Assembly (NCBI RefSeq): GCF_950023065.1 | Contig: NC_088677.1 | Span: forward strand, 40,874,555-40,938,554 | Source: Planococcus citri | Taxonomy: Eukaryota > Arthropoda > Insecta > Hemiptera > Pseudococcidae | Direction of reading: 5' to 3' | DNA length: 64,000 bases | In this document: positions 1 to 13,100 of the stretch, piece by piece | How positions within the stretch are numbered: position 1 is the first letter of the stretch | Layout of the letters: each line of letters opens with the position of its first letter | Made by a program: the position numbers and the translations under genes | The notes under the pieces: generated by a model | Database searches by the model: none | The model's input: only the letters and a program-made list of their open reading frames with translations | Told to the model about the DNA's origin: nothing

Positions 1-3000
1 TATACCTACCTATATCATATATTAGCTATTGATTTCGACCCCCGACGTCTTTTATCTAACTCTCGTCCGGTCTCGTCTAGTTTTTTTGATTTAGCCTAAG
101 CCATTTTTTCAAATGAAAGTGAATTCGTCCTTATCATTTGTATAAAACGTATGATGAATTGTTTGAATTATGAATTTTTAATGTACTTAAACCTACCTAT
201 TGGTAGTGAAAGAAAACAAAAACGCGTTTGTTTCTGGCGTGGTGCGGTATGGTAACTTCCATGGAAATAATTTTTACATTATCAATATATTTTTTCAGTC
301 TTATCCTTGAAATTATCAAGTTAACACTCACCAGTAACTATTATCGCTGAAAGTTCAACGACGACATTCGTAAAAGAAGATAACTTTGTCCTGAATATTT
401 TGAGTATTTTACGAAAATACTGTTATCACGAATTCGCTATAAGTATATACGCGAAGATACTGTAAAAACGAATTTTCTCAACGTGTAGTCGTATTTTAAT
501 GGTAAACATGTTAGGCTAATTTCTATAGAACCATGCAAAAACAATGAGCAACCTTGCAAACAATTACCTATTTGAAAATAATAAAGCTGAATAGGCAGGA
601 GTAGGTATAGGTATTTTCAAATCGACTCTGTGTTTGGAAACTTTTTCAAGCTGATTATTTGAGAGGTAGATGGTAGAAAGATACACACACATGCTAGGCT
701 GTATATTGACAGATGAAGTGATTCTTTTGAATACTTGTATGTATGTATGTAGTAGGTGTATTTTGTAAATATAAGGTGTGGACTAAAAATACACCTAATT
801 ACATAATGTAGAACTGTATATTTCAGCTGGTTTACTGAAGTTCATATTTAGGCCTATCACCTATTCTGAAATATTTGAAAAATGTACCTATTATGCCTAA
901 ATTGAAAAATCTGTAGTATAGGTACCTAAAAATGAAATTATCCAGGTTAAAGGAAGAAGTATTGTTCAATTTTTTCCGAAAACATTTGATGAGAATTTTA
1001 CTTTTCTCTTGATTTTTTATCTCCATCCTGTCATCCGTGAATTTTAAAAACGCACCAAGAAGTTTGTTTTCAAATTACATGGAACAAACAATTTCAATTT
1101 TACATTATTCTGAAAATCTTTAGAGTTTTTGAATTGCGTCTAGAATTGAAAACGAATACCTACATACATAATAATTATGTGTGTATTGAATTACTAATTC
1201 TCAAGTACACTTACTCAGTCATATTTATTTAGGCACAGACAGCTAGGTATATTTTATATGTACATCTTCAGGCGCGTACCCGTCATAATTTATTTGAAAA
1301 TTCCATTATCGCTATCATCATTTAGGCAGATCGGGATAAAAATCCGAGATATTTTTCGATTTATGAAATCGCATAGACACGTTGACGGAAAATATGGTCT
1401 GAAATTGAAAAAAGTATCATCGATTTTTTATTATTCTTCACTCGATAAGCAAAGCAAACAGATAAATGTAAACTGATAGGAAAAGAATAATGTATTAAAA
1501 CTCACTCATCAACTTTTATCAACCCGTTGTAAAAAGTTCTTTATCAAGAGAGGTAATTTTATACCGAAAGCTTAAGATATTGACGATAATGCGATGTGTC
1601 CCGTGATTATTCTATTAACAGAATTGTTTCACCGGTTCCCAAAATTTTCACGCAGTATTAATTTTTTTTCTGCTTGAAGTTGAAAATTTCTCTTCTCCGA
1701 TCAATGTTGGGACCAATTTGAATGTAGGGCGTTGAAAAAATATTCATCAACGTTAATGTAAGCAGATTTTTGATGAAAAAAATTGGGGAAAAAACAAAAC
1801 AAAAAAAGGAGGGGGGGCTTGATTACGCGGGATAGAAATTTTACCGAATTTCCATTTGATTTAGGCCCCTCCTTAGATTTTTTACCACAAATTCTAATTA
1901 GTATAACATATACCCGTAGGCTAACAGATGACCATTTGATTAGGGTATTCAGATCCACTAATCTGCTTCTATGGAGAGACCCAGTAAGTATTTTTTCTGT
2001 GCAGAATTAGCAAATTTTTTTAAAAGGAAAAATATCTATTGTTCACACTTTGATTACTCTTACTCGTCAAGGGTTACACGTTCTGTACATTGAAAGTCCC
2101 AGTTGATATTTTCAATATTATTTTTTAAAATTGCATGCATAAAGAATTAAAGATGGTAAAATAGTTTGAACAGATTTTGATTTTCTTATGAAAGACACTT
2201 TATGCGAGGGAATCACAAATTTCAGTCAATATACGAGGTGCACTTCAAATTGTAAATTGCGAAAAAATTAAGGGGGAAGTGCCTGAAAACTCTGTTTTTC
2301 AAACTCGGTGGAGAGTAAGAAAAACTAATAAGATTGAAAAGAAAATAGTCCCCCAATTTTCAACATGCATTTTTATACGATTGAGTCCTCTCATCCCTCG
2401 CACAGTTGTATTTTATTGCTCTGGAAAATGGAAATGAATTCTCCAAGAAATGTTGGTTATTTTCTGCCCAATTATTTTCTATTAATTCGAGATTAAGACG
2501 AAGAATAAAAAAGTCATCAACACGAGCCGTTAGTTACTTACTTACATATATTCTTGCAACCCTTCAATGGATTAAAATTTCAAATTGAACTCGAAAATGA
2601 TCGTTCTCACTGTAGATGTTACAACTTCCTTGATTCTCACTTTTGCCCCAAAACTGAAATTTCGGGCCTTGAGAAGGAAATTTACAACTTCTTATCAGTG
2701 TTTTAGATCAACTATAGAAACAGAGAAAATCAGGTTTTTCCTATTTTCCGTTTCGGGAAACCTTGTCTCATGCCCTCAGCTTTTTCGATTCAACTTTTGA
2801 GGCTAAAATTTATCGATTTTAGAATGTCCAGAGATGTTCTTCCTGAAAATATATGTTCATAGATTTCTCAACTCCCGCCCTCTCCGTTCTGGGTTTAAAC
2901 AAATGAATTGGTGAGCTGGTTTTGCGGATTTCAATTTTACGTCATCGCTGATGAAGTTCATCCCAATTGTTCTAAGCGGCTGAAATTCGATATCTGTGAT

Positions 3001-4092
3001 GTTTTTTTTCGAGGTTTTGAACATTTCAAACTCTTCTGATGGACTTTCCAAACCTTACTCGCGCCTTTAAAACTTGAAAAGTATTACATGCAATGGGTGC
3101 TCAAGATGTCCCTTTTGTGAACATGGGTTTCTCAAATCTATTCCTACCTCTTTGAAAATTTGAAAAAAGTGGATTTTCGCATCCCGAGCAGTTTTTAATT
3201 TTATATCTTTTGTTGGATTACAGGACTTCTTCCTAATGACCCAAGATGTTGAAATTTTGGTTTCCAACATAAATATTTCTCGAGATCGATTTTCAAGCAA
3301 AATTTCAATTTTCTCCTCAAAATTTCTATTCGAAATTCATGTTTGCGAATTTTTCGACGGACGATTCTCAGCTTAGCCTACCTAATAATTACAACAAAAT
3401 GTGTAACTTATCGTATTTCTCGAATGAAATAAAAAATGGCTGTTCTTGTGGAAACGAGCTTATCTGAAGTTTTGAGCACTTTTTTACACGTTAGCTCAAA
3501 TCAAGATAGGTACTTTTTTGAAATTCAAAATGGCTAAGGTGACCTTACGAAAAAAAAAGAAATACGATGGTAGATATGGTCGTTTACGTTGGTATATTTG
3601 TAAAATTTTTATCATATCTATCCGTCGCGTTTTACGCGTCCATTATGAAATTTGAATTTTTTTTTTTCGCTCAAAATTCGAAGAAATCATTCGCCGCATT
3701 TGTGAGAATTATTTCAGAAATTTTCCGGCGATACATTCGATTCGAAGTTAGGGAACCGCTTACCGTGTGCTTTTTCGAACGCAACGCAATTTACCAACCA
3801 ATGAAAGGTAGGCATCACAGGTATGAACGTGATACATGTGTTTGTAAATGCGTGACTCACGCTGATAAACAAAATAGAATTTTTATCTGTTATTTCCCAA
3901 TAAACACATGTAAGTTTTATGTAGATGTACAGTACATATATGTATGTGTATGCGCGCACATGTACTCACACAAGCGCACTACAAAACCAACGTGATATAG
4001 GTAGAGGTACACATATGTATACTTAAAATTTTTACTGTCGCCTAATCTAATCTTGGAAATATTTTTCCGTTTCTTTCTTTTTTTTTTTACAG
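1..4092. other. No recognisable gene; upstream or intronic DNA of ush
   Basis: AT-rich sequence with short TAGGTA/ACCTA tracts, homopolymer runs and no open frame resembling a protein family. The T-rich stretch ending in AG at 4091-4092 is the acceptor of the first ush exon seen. At least one more ush exon, including the start codon, must therefore lie further left, probably outside the window. Confidence 0.6.
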
Positions 4093-4182
4093 CTTTAACG
4101 GGGGCCAGGTATTACCCGACAGTGATAAACGCAGCTTCGGACGCTCGCTTTAGAACTGAAACGTCGTTGGACACTAGACAAG
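4093..4182 (+). CDS. ush: ush exon a (first exon visible)
   Basis: Acceptor TTTTTTTTACAG precedes it and a GTAAAA donor follows. It enters with two bases of a split codon and leaves with one (G), which pairs with the GA opening the next exon. It encodes about 29 residues just before the first finger, ending SLDTRQ. No finger lies within it. The start codon is not here. Confidence 0.72.
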
Positions 4183-7100
4183 GTAAAAAAAAATTTATTG
4201 AAGAGATAATTGAGCGTTGTAATTGCATTACTTACCTAGTGCGTTTTTTTTACGGTTTAAAAATTATTTTGCGTTTGAGTGTGGTAAACGTGTAAGTACG
4301 GAAAAAGTGTCGAAAAATTGTTCGGTAAAAGTCGATTGTTGATTTCGCGGCGCGGTGTTTTGAAAGTGCTGATCGAGTAATATAACCCAAACGAGTATGA
4401 AGATATGTATTCAACGGTGCAGAAAATTGTTATCGGTAAATACAGCGGAATTAGGAAATTTGCATTGGTTTTAAGACGATTTTATTCTAATGTAGATATG
4501 TCTCTAGCTACCTACTACCTGCCTGCCTGCCTACCTACCTACCTACCTACCTACCTACCTACCTACCCATCTACCTAGTGTTGTAATCAATTCGAAATTT
4601 ATGTGCGTTTATATCGGGGTTGATAAGTGAAACGTAATTTCGGTAGAATATGTTACCGCATCGCATGCTATTACTGAAACGATTATTAATTTAAAGTCGA
4701 TGTTGTGCATATATAATTTATAGCAATCTACCTATCGCCTAAAATGTTAATTACTTCTGGTTTTCTGAGTTTCTTTCCTCGAAATGAAAGTTTTTCGACT
4801 TGTAGAAGACGAATGCCTATCTTGATAGGGTTGTTATGATAATATGTTATGTTTCGCGAAATTTCATGTTGTTTTTTGAATTCTGTTCCAGGATTTGTTT
4901 GTCCTCCTTGTGGAATCAAATTCAGTTCTTTAAGTACCCTGGAAGCTCATCAAACCTATTATTGTTCTCATAGGCAGAAAAAATCTAATAAAGGTAAGTT
5001 TTTGATGAATAATTAATTGTAGCCTAGTAGGATACTCATTACTCACTCGATCTTATTTGGGCAAAGTGCAGTCTTTTAGTATTTTTTTTTTTTTTTTTTT
5101 TTTTTTTTGCAAATAGTTAATTTTTTGGTATTTATTTTTCATTTTTCGTTTGAATTTTCAACAATCAAACTATCGCTGTAGTATAAATCCCATCGATAAT
5201 GAGAGTTACCAGAAGATAGAAGTGCTCTGGTTTCATAGCTAAGGCACTAAGAGTGGTTATAGTTATGCCAATTTTCTTGTTGTGGATTTCTCTGAAAGCG
5301 ATCAAAGATTTTTACCAAGGCAAGATTTGAGAGTTTCTAGTAATTCACTTTAAAAAAATAATTTTTGGATTTTCAAAAATTTTGGAAATGCTGTTTTTCT
5401 ATTTCTACGTGAAATACACTTATGTACTGTATGCTTTAGAAAAACTGAGTTCCATGATCGAATTTATTCTCCTGAGCACAAGCAAATTGTATACAAAGGC
5501 GAAGTGACGTCTCTATCGTGCAATGTAAACTACTGACCATTACTGCGTAAAACCATAACATTTCTTTGTTGTTTTTGAAAAAAAAAATATATGTCGTTAA
5601 AAACAAACATTACTTGACTTGACTTTTAGCAAATTTAGGTGTCGCTCTAGTCACTATATTCAAAGTATAGGTAAGGTAGTCATAGTTAGATAGTCAATAG
5701 TAGCCGCACGAAAAACAATAGTAGGTGTACCTAGACCTACCTACGTGTTGATAAATCACTGATAACAATGTTAGGTAACCCTACAACTATGTAGTGGTGG
5801 ACACGTGGTAAAAGGTGTGACCAATGATAAAACATATTCCATGTAAATTGTGTATTGGTTCTACACATGCGCAAAAATTGAACCCAATCGAGTCGATTTT
5901 TTTCACTTATCTAGTTTAACTTTTACGAATACGAACACGAACCCACATTTTATCAAATTTGTCAAGCACCAGTTAACAGTTGAGCACTAATCGCTTACAA
6001 TATGGTGGACAAATTTATGGGTCCATTTTTTCACTCGAAGAACGATTGTAAGCATTTTAGGTAGGTATATTTGGGCTTTAAGGATAAGCGCAGGTATAGG
6101 TATTATTTGATTCGAGATACTGAAATATGATATTGTACCGAAAGTTTTTGCCTGATGGAATCAGTACATTTACCTTTCTAGAATAAGTAAATATTCTTTT
6201 ACGAAAAAATTCTAAATCCGTTGAAGATTTTAGATACGCTTACTTAATCGCAAATCGTTATCTTTATGTAAACCTAAAAAAAAAGATAAGGTATAAAACT
6301 AGGGAAGATATCGAGGATTTTGTTTAAATTGTTTATTGGTACACCTGGCTTGAAAAAAATGTGGCATTTGATGAAACTTATTACATATTGAACGTAAAAA
6401 TGTTGAGTAGGTAATGCTGCTGCATACTTGAAGCATTTTACACGTGATGTGCTTGAAAATGATTATTTGACTTGATGATTGTGGTATTTAAGATTAGGAA
6501 ATGTAATCCCATGGCTGCATAATATGTAACCGAAGCACTAACATAAGATGTATACAGTGTGCATGTACAATACTTACTTATGCTGTACGTTGAATCACTT
6601 TTCACTCATTCTTCAAAGTTATAAAAGACTGAAGCTCATCATGATGATGAAGCAAATTGTTTTATCAAAAAATTGGAAAGAGCTGTGTAAAAGTTATAGA
6701 GAATTGAATTTCTAGTCGTTGGCTTGTGTAAAAAAAATCAAAAATTGAAATGAAAGAAAATTCGAGAAACACTGAAAAATTTGTTGGTTAAGGAACCGGC
6801 AAAAATGTTTGTAAACGAAAGCAAATGATCAAGTGGTTTAGCAATTATTGTAAGCGATGAAAACTTGTTGAATTATGATGCAAAACTGCTGCAATAAAAT
6901 CATGAAAAGCAGAAACGTGAACAAAACTGTTTGAAATTTATTGGAAAAAATGTATAAAATATGTAGTTGGTAATCGAGAAAAATCTACTTCATCTGAATT
7001 GTATTCAATGATACCTAATTGAAAAATCAGAAATATTGACAAAAATATGAATAACATTACTCGAAACTATTAAAATATTGATGCAATAGGTATGGTATAC

Positions 7101-10100
7101 AAATTGTTGAAGAATAGCCAAAAAGTTCATGAAATAGGTATTAATGTTGCATAATTATTTCATTTCACAACACAAAAAATGAGCAAATTATGCTTAGGAA
7201 ATTGCTTAAAATTATCAGAAAATAACAGAATTTTATAAAAATATCTACATTAATATCTGCAGTTGAAAATCAAGATAAAATTAGCTAAATGAAGCAAAAA
7301 TCAATTATTATAATTATTGAAGTTTAGAATAGTATGAACAAAATTACTTATCTGAAATCATCAAAAAATTCGTCAAAATTACATATCTTTAGAAAGGTCA
7401 GCGCCTTATATGAAATAAAATTTTCAGATTTTTTTCTTAAGACAAAGTAGATACCTACATATTTGTTTTTCAAGTTTTTGGTCCTTTAAATACCTACCTA
7501 ATTCAAAAAAAAAAAAATGATTTTTTTGAAATTTTTCTACCAAGTTTTTAGTCGGCACAAGTCTGTGAGGATCAGATCAAAAAATTCAAGTAACAAATAT
7601 GTTAGAAATTGGAGTACCTAACTACCTACATATGACTTTTGTGATGCTGTCTTGATCAATTTACAAAGGAAGAAAAAATTGAAACATTCAACTACGCTGT
7701 CTTGGTATTTATTTTATTTTTGGAAAGGCTGAGAGGTTTTGAGTTGACACAGTTTTTGAACTTTTCGTCTTTTCAACCAAGAGATTCCGTGGGATGGTTC
7801 TTTGGCGATAAAATGAGACAGTAGAGCCCTCTACCAGCGACGTGTTTGAAGCTTTGCATTTTGACCATTGTTCTGTTAAGAACAAAATTGTTCCATTTTT
7901 TTTTTGAGAGTCAAAAATATGTAGTGTATTTAGAATTTTTAACGTTTTTTTTCCTCATGTTTTCAAGAAATTTTCAACTTTGAAAATTTTCCCCTAGTTT
8001 TGGTAAAATTGGTCGTCACTTTCTACTATCTACATAAATATGATAACAGATAAAAAATTAAGTTTACAGGTGAGAAATCGTATGTTTTCAATTGAAGCCT
8101 ACAATTTTGTTTTTAAACCAAAAAAGTTTGTTTAAAAAAAATATAGATTACCTATAGGATTTGTACCATATTAAGTATTGATTACTTACTTAACTCTAAA
8201 CTTCTTACCTTATCCCTTTTAAAAATCTTTTTTTTTTGAATGAAAATTTCATAATTAGATACCCACCTACACAGCTGAACAAACAAAAATATCTAATTCA
8301 GTTCGCATTTTTTTCCAAAAAATTTGAATTTATTTAATTGAAGTCGTCGTTCTCCGTTCGAATGTCCCTCTTCTTGCAGCCTACTTAAGTTATTCAAGCG
8401 CCTAATTAGAAAGTGCGTATATCAGTTGAACATGACTTGACAAATAGGTATTAGATATTTTAATTTTCAAAACATATGTACGAATAAGTTTCGGTGCACA
8501 GATGTTAATATAGACAAACGTTACAAATGCCTGTGTAATATTATTGTTACAGGAGGAGCTGAAAGTGAAGGAGAAGATGGTAGAGCATTATCAGTCTCTG
8601 GTGGTTATGATCAAGACGAAGGAAGCAGCGGTGAAAATATGAGTACGGGCGAACCTTCGACAAAAATAGCAAAAACTGGCAAACAATACAGATGCACTCA
8701 CTGTTCTTACAGCGCTGATAAGAAAGTCAGTCTGAACAGACACATGAGGATGCATAGCGCATCTCCAGCCACTTCGGTAGGTTTTTCTTTCACCCGTCTC
8801 GATTCACTCACTTTTTAGTCGACTTTCTGAACGCATTTTTAATTGATTTTATGTACATTTTTCTATTCGGAATAGGTTCATAACGATTCGGATTCTTCGG
8901 TTCAACCCATCGATCGTTATTGCCAAGAATGCGATATTAGATTTTCAAATTTGAAAACGTTCAAAGCGCACAAATTGCATTACTGTAGTACGCGTAATGT
9001 AATCAAACGAGCGCCAAATGCTAATTCGTCACCTTCGCCGAATCTATCCATCGATTCTAGAATAACGCCACCGTTATCTTCGTTCGGTCTCACCAATCAA
9101 AATCCTCCGCAACCTTTTATCGCGCTTCCGACTAATCCCGTATTAATCGTACCGTATTCGTTGATACAAGCTGGAAATATGCTTTCTAGTCCAGTCACTT
9201 CCGGATTAAACGGGCAAGACGGAGTTTATCTATTGTTACCGGACGGTACGATACAAATGGTTGCGCAAAGCATGGCTAATCAAGCGAATAGGACTCCAGA
9301 ATTGGTCAGTCCCGTTTTGCAGCCCATTCCGACCTCGAATAATAATCAAGTGAGCCAATTGAACGATTTTTTAAAATTAATTGGTATCGGTGAGCGCCAA
9401 GCGGGGTCGTTACGAATGCATAACTGCAACAGTCACGTGTATCGATGGGTAAACAAAAGTTCTAATTTGAGAGCCACGACTATGAAGCTGACATGTCTTA
9501 CATTCAACGAAAACTTAGAAATGTAGGTACTACGTATGTATGTAAGAAAAAGGTGTGAAAAGAAAGTTATCAGCGCAGGGAGGTGTGATTCGGTGAAGAG
9601 GCGGAGAAGAAGGAGGAAAATATGCTGAAATATTGAAAAAATGTTCAATCGAACAACAGAGCATCCAACGATACGCCATCATACCAAAAATTTCTCCATT
9701 TTTGAATTTGCATCTGATGAAGTTCGAATAGAAAGCTGAAATTTGGTTCGCGGTTTCGTACCCTTTTGGAGTATATAACGGATTTTTGATTTTTCTGTGT
9801 CAAAATAAGATGTTGAATTTCATTTTGGCTTATTAAAATTTTTTCAAAACTCGAAAATATGAAAAATCTGCTGAAGGCTTCATAAGGGCTCACAATCACC
9901 AACTGTTAAATTCATGAGATCAAAAATGTAACAGCAGAAAGCGCCGCTCTCAGTTTTAAATTGTGAAGTATACTGTATAGGTATACTATGTACTATCTAC
10001 CTACCCATGTCATTTTAAACTTGAGCTGGAGTTCGAATAAATTGTATGTAGGAGTAGGTATTATGTTACCTACCCGTAGATACTTATTCATTCGTTGGTC

Positions 10101-13100
10101 TAGCGAGTAATTGAAATTGAGATTGATTTGATTTTTAAAAAATAAGTGTGAAATGGTGAGTATTTAAAAAAAAATTGTGACAGTATTTACATTGAATAAC
10201 CTTCGGTTATAGCTCAATACGTCGACGAAAGAGAGAAAAAAAATTGAGTACGTTCTTATTTCGACATATTTGTAATGTAAATAAATATTATATCCATCTT
10301 GATAAGAGTTTTGTTTTTACATGCAGCGAATTGGTAGCGGTGTGAAAACGGCGTGGAACACTTGAGATATTTTTTATTAAATGTGTGATTGACCTGATTA
10401 TAACAACGTTATTCATTCATGCAACGATATTATATTTAAATTGATACGCGTGACTTTGTCGAGTGTATTTGATCCGTGTTGAGCCTTTTATTACCTATAC
10501 GTTGATTTTTCACTTTACCATCGACGAAAAATTTAATACCACGTACTTATAATACGATATTTTTCATTTCGTCTGTGTGCTTTGGCAGGTGACTAAAGAA
10601 ACCGTCAGCTCGAAACCAAACAAGCAACCATCGGTGGTCAGCGTACCAATCGCGAATGGTGCTCTGGATCTGCGAATGCGTCGTGAATCGAACGGCAGCG
10701 AAAGCACGACGACCATCGACGCTTCGGAAGAAGAAAAAGAAAATCGTCTGCTGGACGATCAAACGGATCACGAGGACATCGTGTGCGCTCCTTCGATACC
10801 GTTGATATTATCGGCGTCGTCGACTTGCTCGACACCGTCTCCTATTCCACTATCGCCCGGATCGCAGACACGTCTTTCGTCATGTTCCGAGAAAATATGC
10901 AGCCCTAGTCCGAAATCAGTCATCACAGTAGCGTCGTCAAAATCCGCCAAGAAAGTAACCAACGGCGTCATTAGAAAATTATCAAAGTCCGAAAGCGCCG
11001 GCGGAGATGATAAAAAAATCGAATCGTTTTCCACGCAGCAGAATATGGCCGCTGCCGCCGCCGCCGCCGCCGCAGCAGCTGCGGCTGCCGAACGAGGCTC
11101 TAATTTCAGCTTGACCGAGATGCTGTTAGCGGCCGCGTCTCAGAATCATAGCGAATCTGCGAAGGAGTTGCAATTTCCACCGGAAATGATACCGCATTTG
11201 TCCGCCATTCAGCAAATGAATTCGGCTAAAAGGCCCGCTCTCAATCCTATCGCTAATATTCCCCTTTTATTACCTCCGGTTTCGCCAGGATCTCGCGTCA
11301 TTCCAGAAATATTGAATCCGTCCATTTTACCTTTGCTAACGTCCGAATTAGCCATGAGATTAGCCTCGACAAACGTTCCGGCCGCCGCAGGAGGTGGTGG
11401 TGTACCGCCGTATATTAGGCAAGGTTTGTATTCGGCGTAGACCTTTGCTACAATTGTTAGTCAGAAACGATAGTCACCGATTAGAATGAAAATGAATCTT
11501 TGTTCATCACTTGTGCTCGAAGGGATGATTTTAGTGCATTGTATTCGGGTTTTCTAAAATTTACGTATAACGTATGTAATTTCGAAACAAGAGGGGCTAA
11601 GGTTTTAAAAATTTCTGAATGTGGATTCCGATGTAATCTCCAGTTTTGAAGATAGACTATTGTATTGTAGGAGAATTTGTATGAGAATTTGTATTCGTTT
11701 TCAGAGGTTGTATCCAAAGTAAGGTTCGGAAGCAGAAAAAAATTCAATTCCGATTTTTTTTTCAACTTTGAATATTAATTTTTTTTTGAATTCTCAATTG
11801 TCTATGGCTCATTTAATACCTACTTGCATTGTTGAAGATGAAAGATCATTTTAGTAAAGAAACTTTTTTGTTGGTCTTTGAAAGATATACTCGGATTCAT
11901 TCTTAAAACTTTCATTTTCGATCGTTTTGACATTGTAAATTGTAATCTCTATACCTAAATTTCCAATATTGTTTGATAATATCAAGAGAATCTTCCTGCT
12001 ATCCCCCCCCCCTGAATACCCACCAAACAAAATTTTGTTCTGATCAGTCGCTAGCGCAATAAGACGTATCATTTGGCAGCCTACTTATCTGTACGTATAT
12101 GTTCGTGATGTTATAGGTACTTGGAAATGTGAAGACTGCAATATTGGATTTTGTAAATATGAAAATTACGTAGCTCATAAAAAGCATTACTGTTCGACGC
12201 GCAAAGTTCAAGATTCGGCGCAATCAGACGATTCAATCAAAACTAGTCCAGCTGGATCTCCGTCTTCGAAAACACTAGCACCTTCGCCCCAAACGCTTTC
12301 CAAAGAGAATACCAGCCCGATACCGCATGCGACCAATGTTATACAAAGCGCTAGACCGTTTTCGCAGTTTATTTGTCAGATGTGCGGCATTAAATTTACG
12401 TCTTTAGATAATTTATCTACCCATCAGACGTTCTACTGTCCTAATCGAGTCGCCGTTGCCGATGGTGGAGAAAAATCTAGTCTTAAATGCCCGAAATGTA
12501 AAGTAAGTCTTCGTTGGGATTATTTTGCATGTTAAGTACGTCGTTTATTATTTTTTTTATTAAATCAATGACAATGGTTTTCCAAAATGCACAAGTTGAA
12601 AAAAAAAGTTGAGAATCACCCGCTCTAAGATGCATCCGCAGTACGCATACAGATGATTTGTAACAATTTTACGTTGAGTATTTAAAAATCGTATGTTGAC
12701 ATAAGTGAATACGTTTTTGGTTGGAAAATTTCGAATTGAACTTTTTTAAAATCCAAAATCAATTTTCGAGTAAAAATTGTTGAATTTTTTTACAGTTGAT
12801 TCATCCGATTTGATTTAAATTTAATTATGTATTATTTTGTGATCGAAACTTCTCTAATTTAATATCCTACACTTGCGAGTCTACATATATGTTTATTAAT
12901 CGAATAACACTTCCACAGGTGTTGTTACCAGTAGATCAATTACAAACCCATCAGTGTACCGGGACAGCGAGCTCAGGGTGGAAATGTCCATGTTGTTTCA
13001 CTATTTGCAATTCTACAAATGCGATTCAAAAGCATATCGAAAGTCACAGTGGCGTGAAAGCCTTTTTATGCACTATTTGTAATTATAAAGGAAATACCAT

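Noticed and set aside
3567..3995. 142-codon open frame upstream of ush as a possible first exon
   Set aside because: Its content is Phe/Tyr/Cys-rich and unlike any FOG N terminus. No matching donor phase was found, and composition is like the neighbouring intron.
9350..9526. Open extension of ush exon d to a stop at 9526 as the real C terminus
   Set aside because: A GTGAGC donor at 9350 joins in phase to a long FOG-like exon; the extension has no finger or known motif. It may appear only by intron retention.
10547..11034. Minus-strand open frames opposite the large ush exon
   Set aside because: They are shadows of a GC-richer coding exon on the plus strand.
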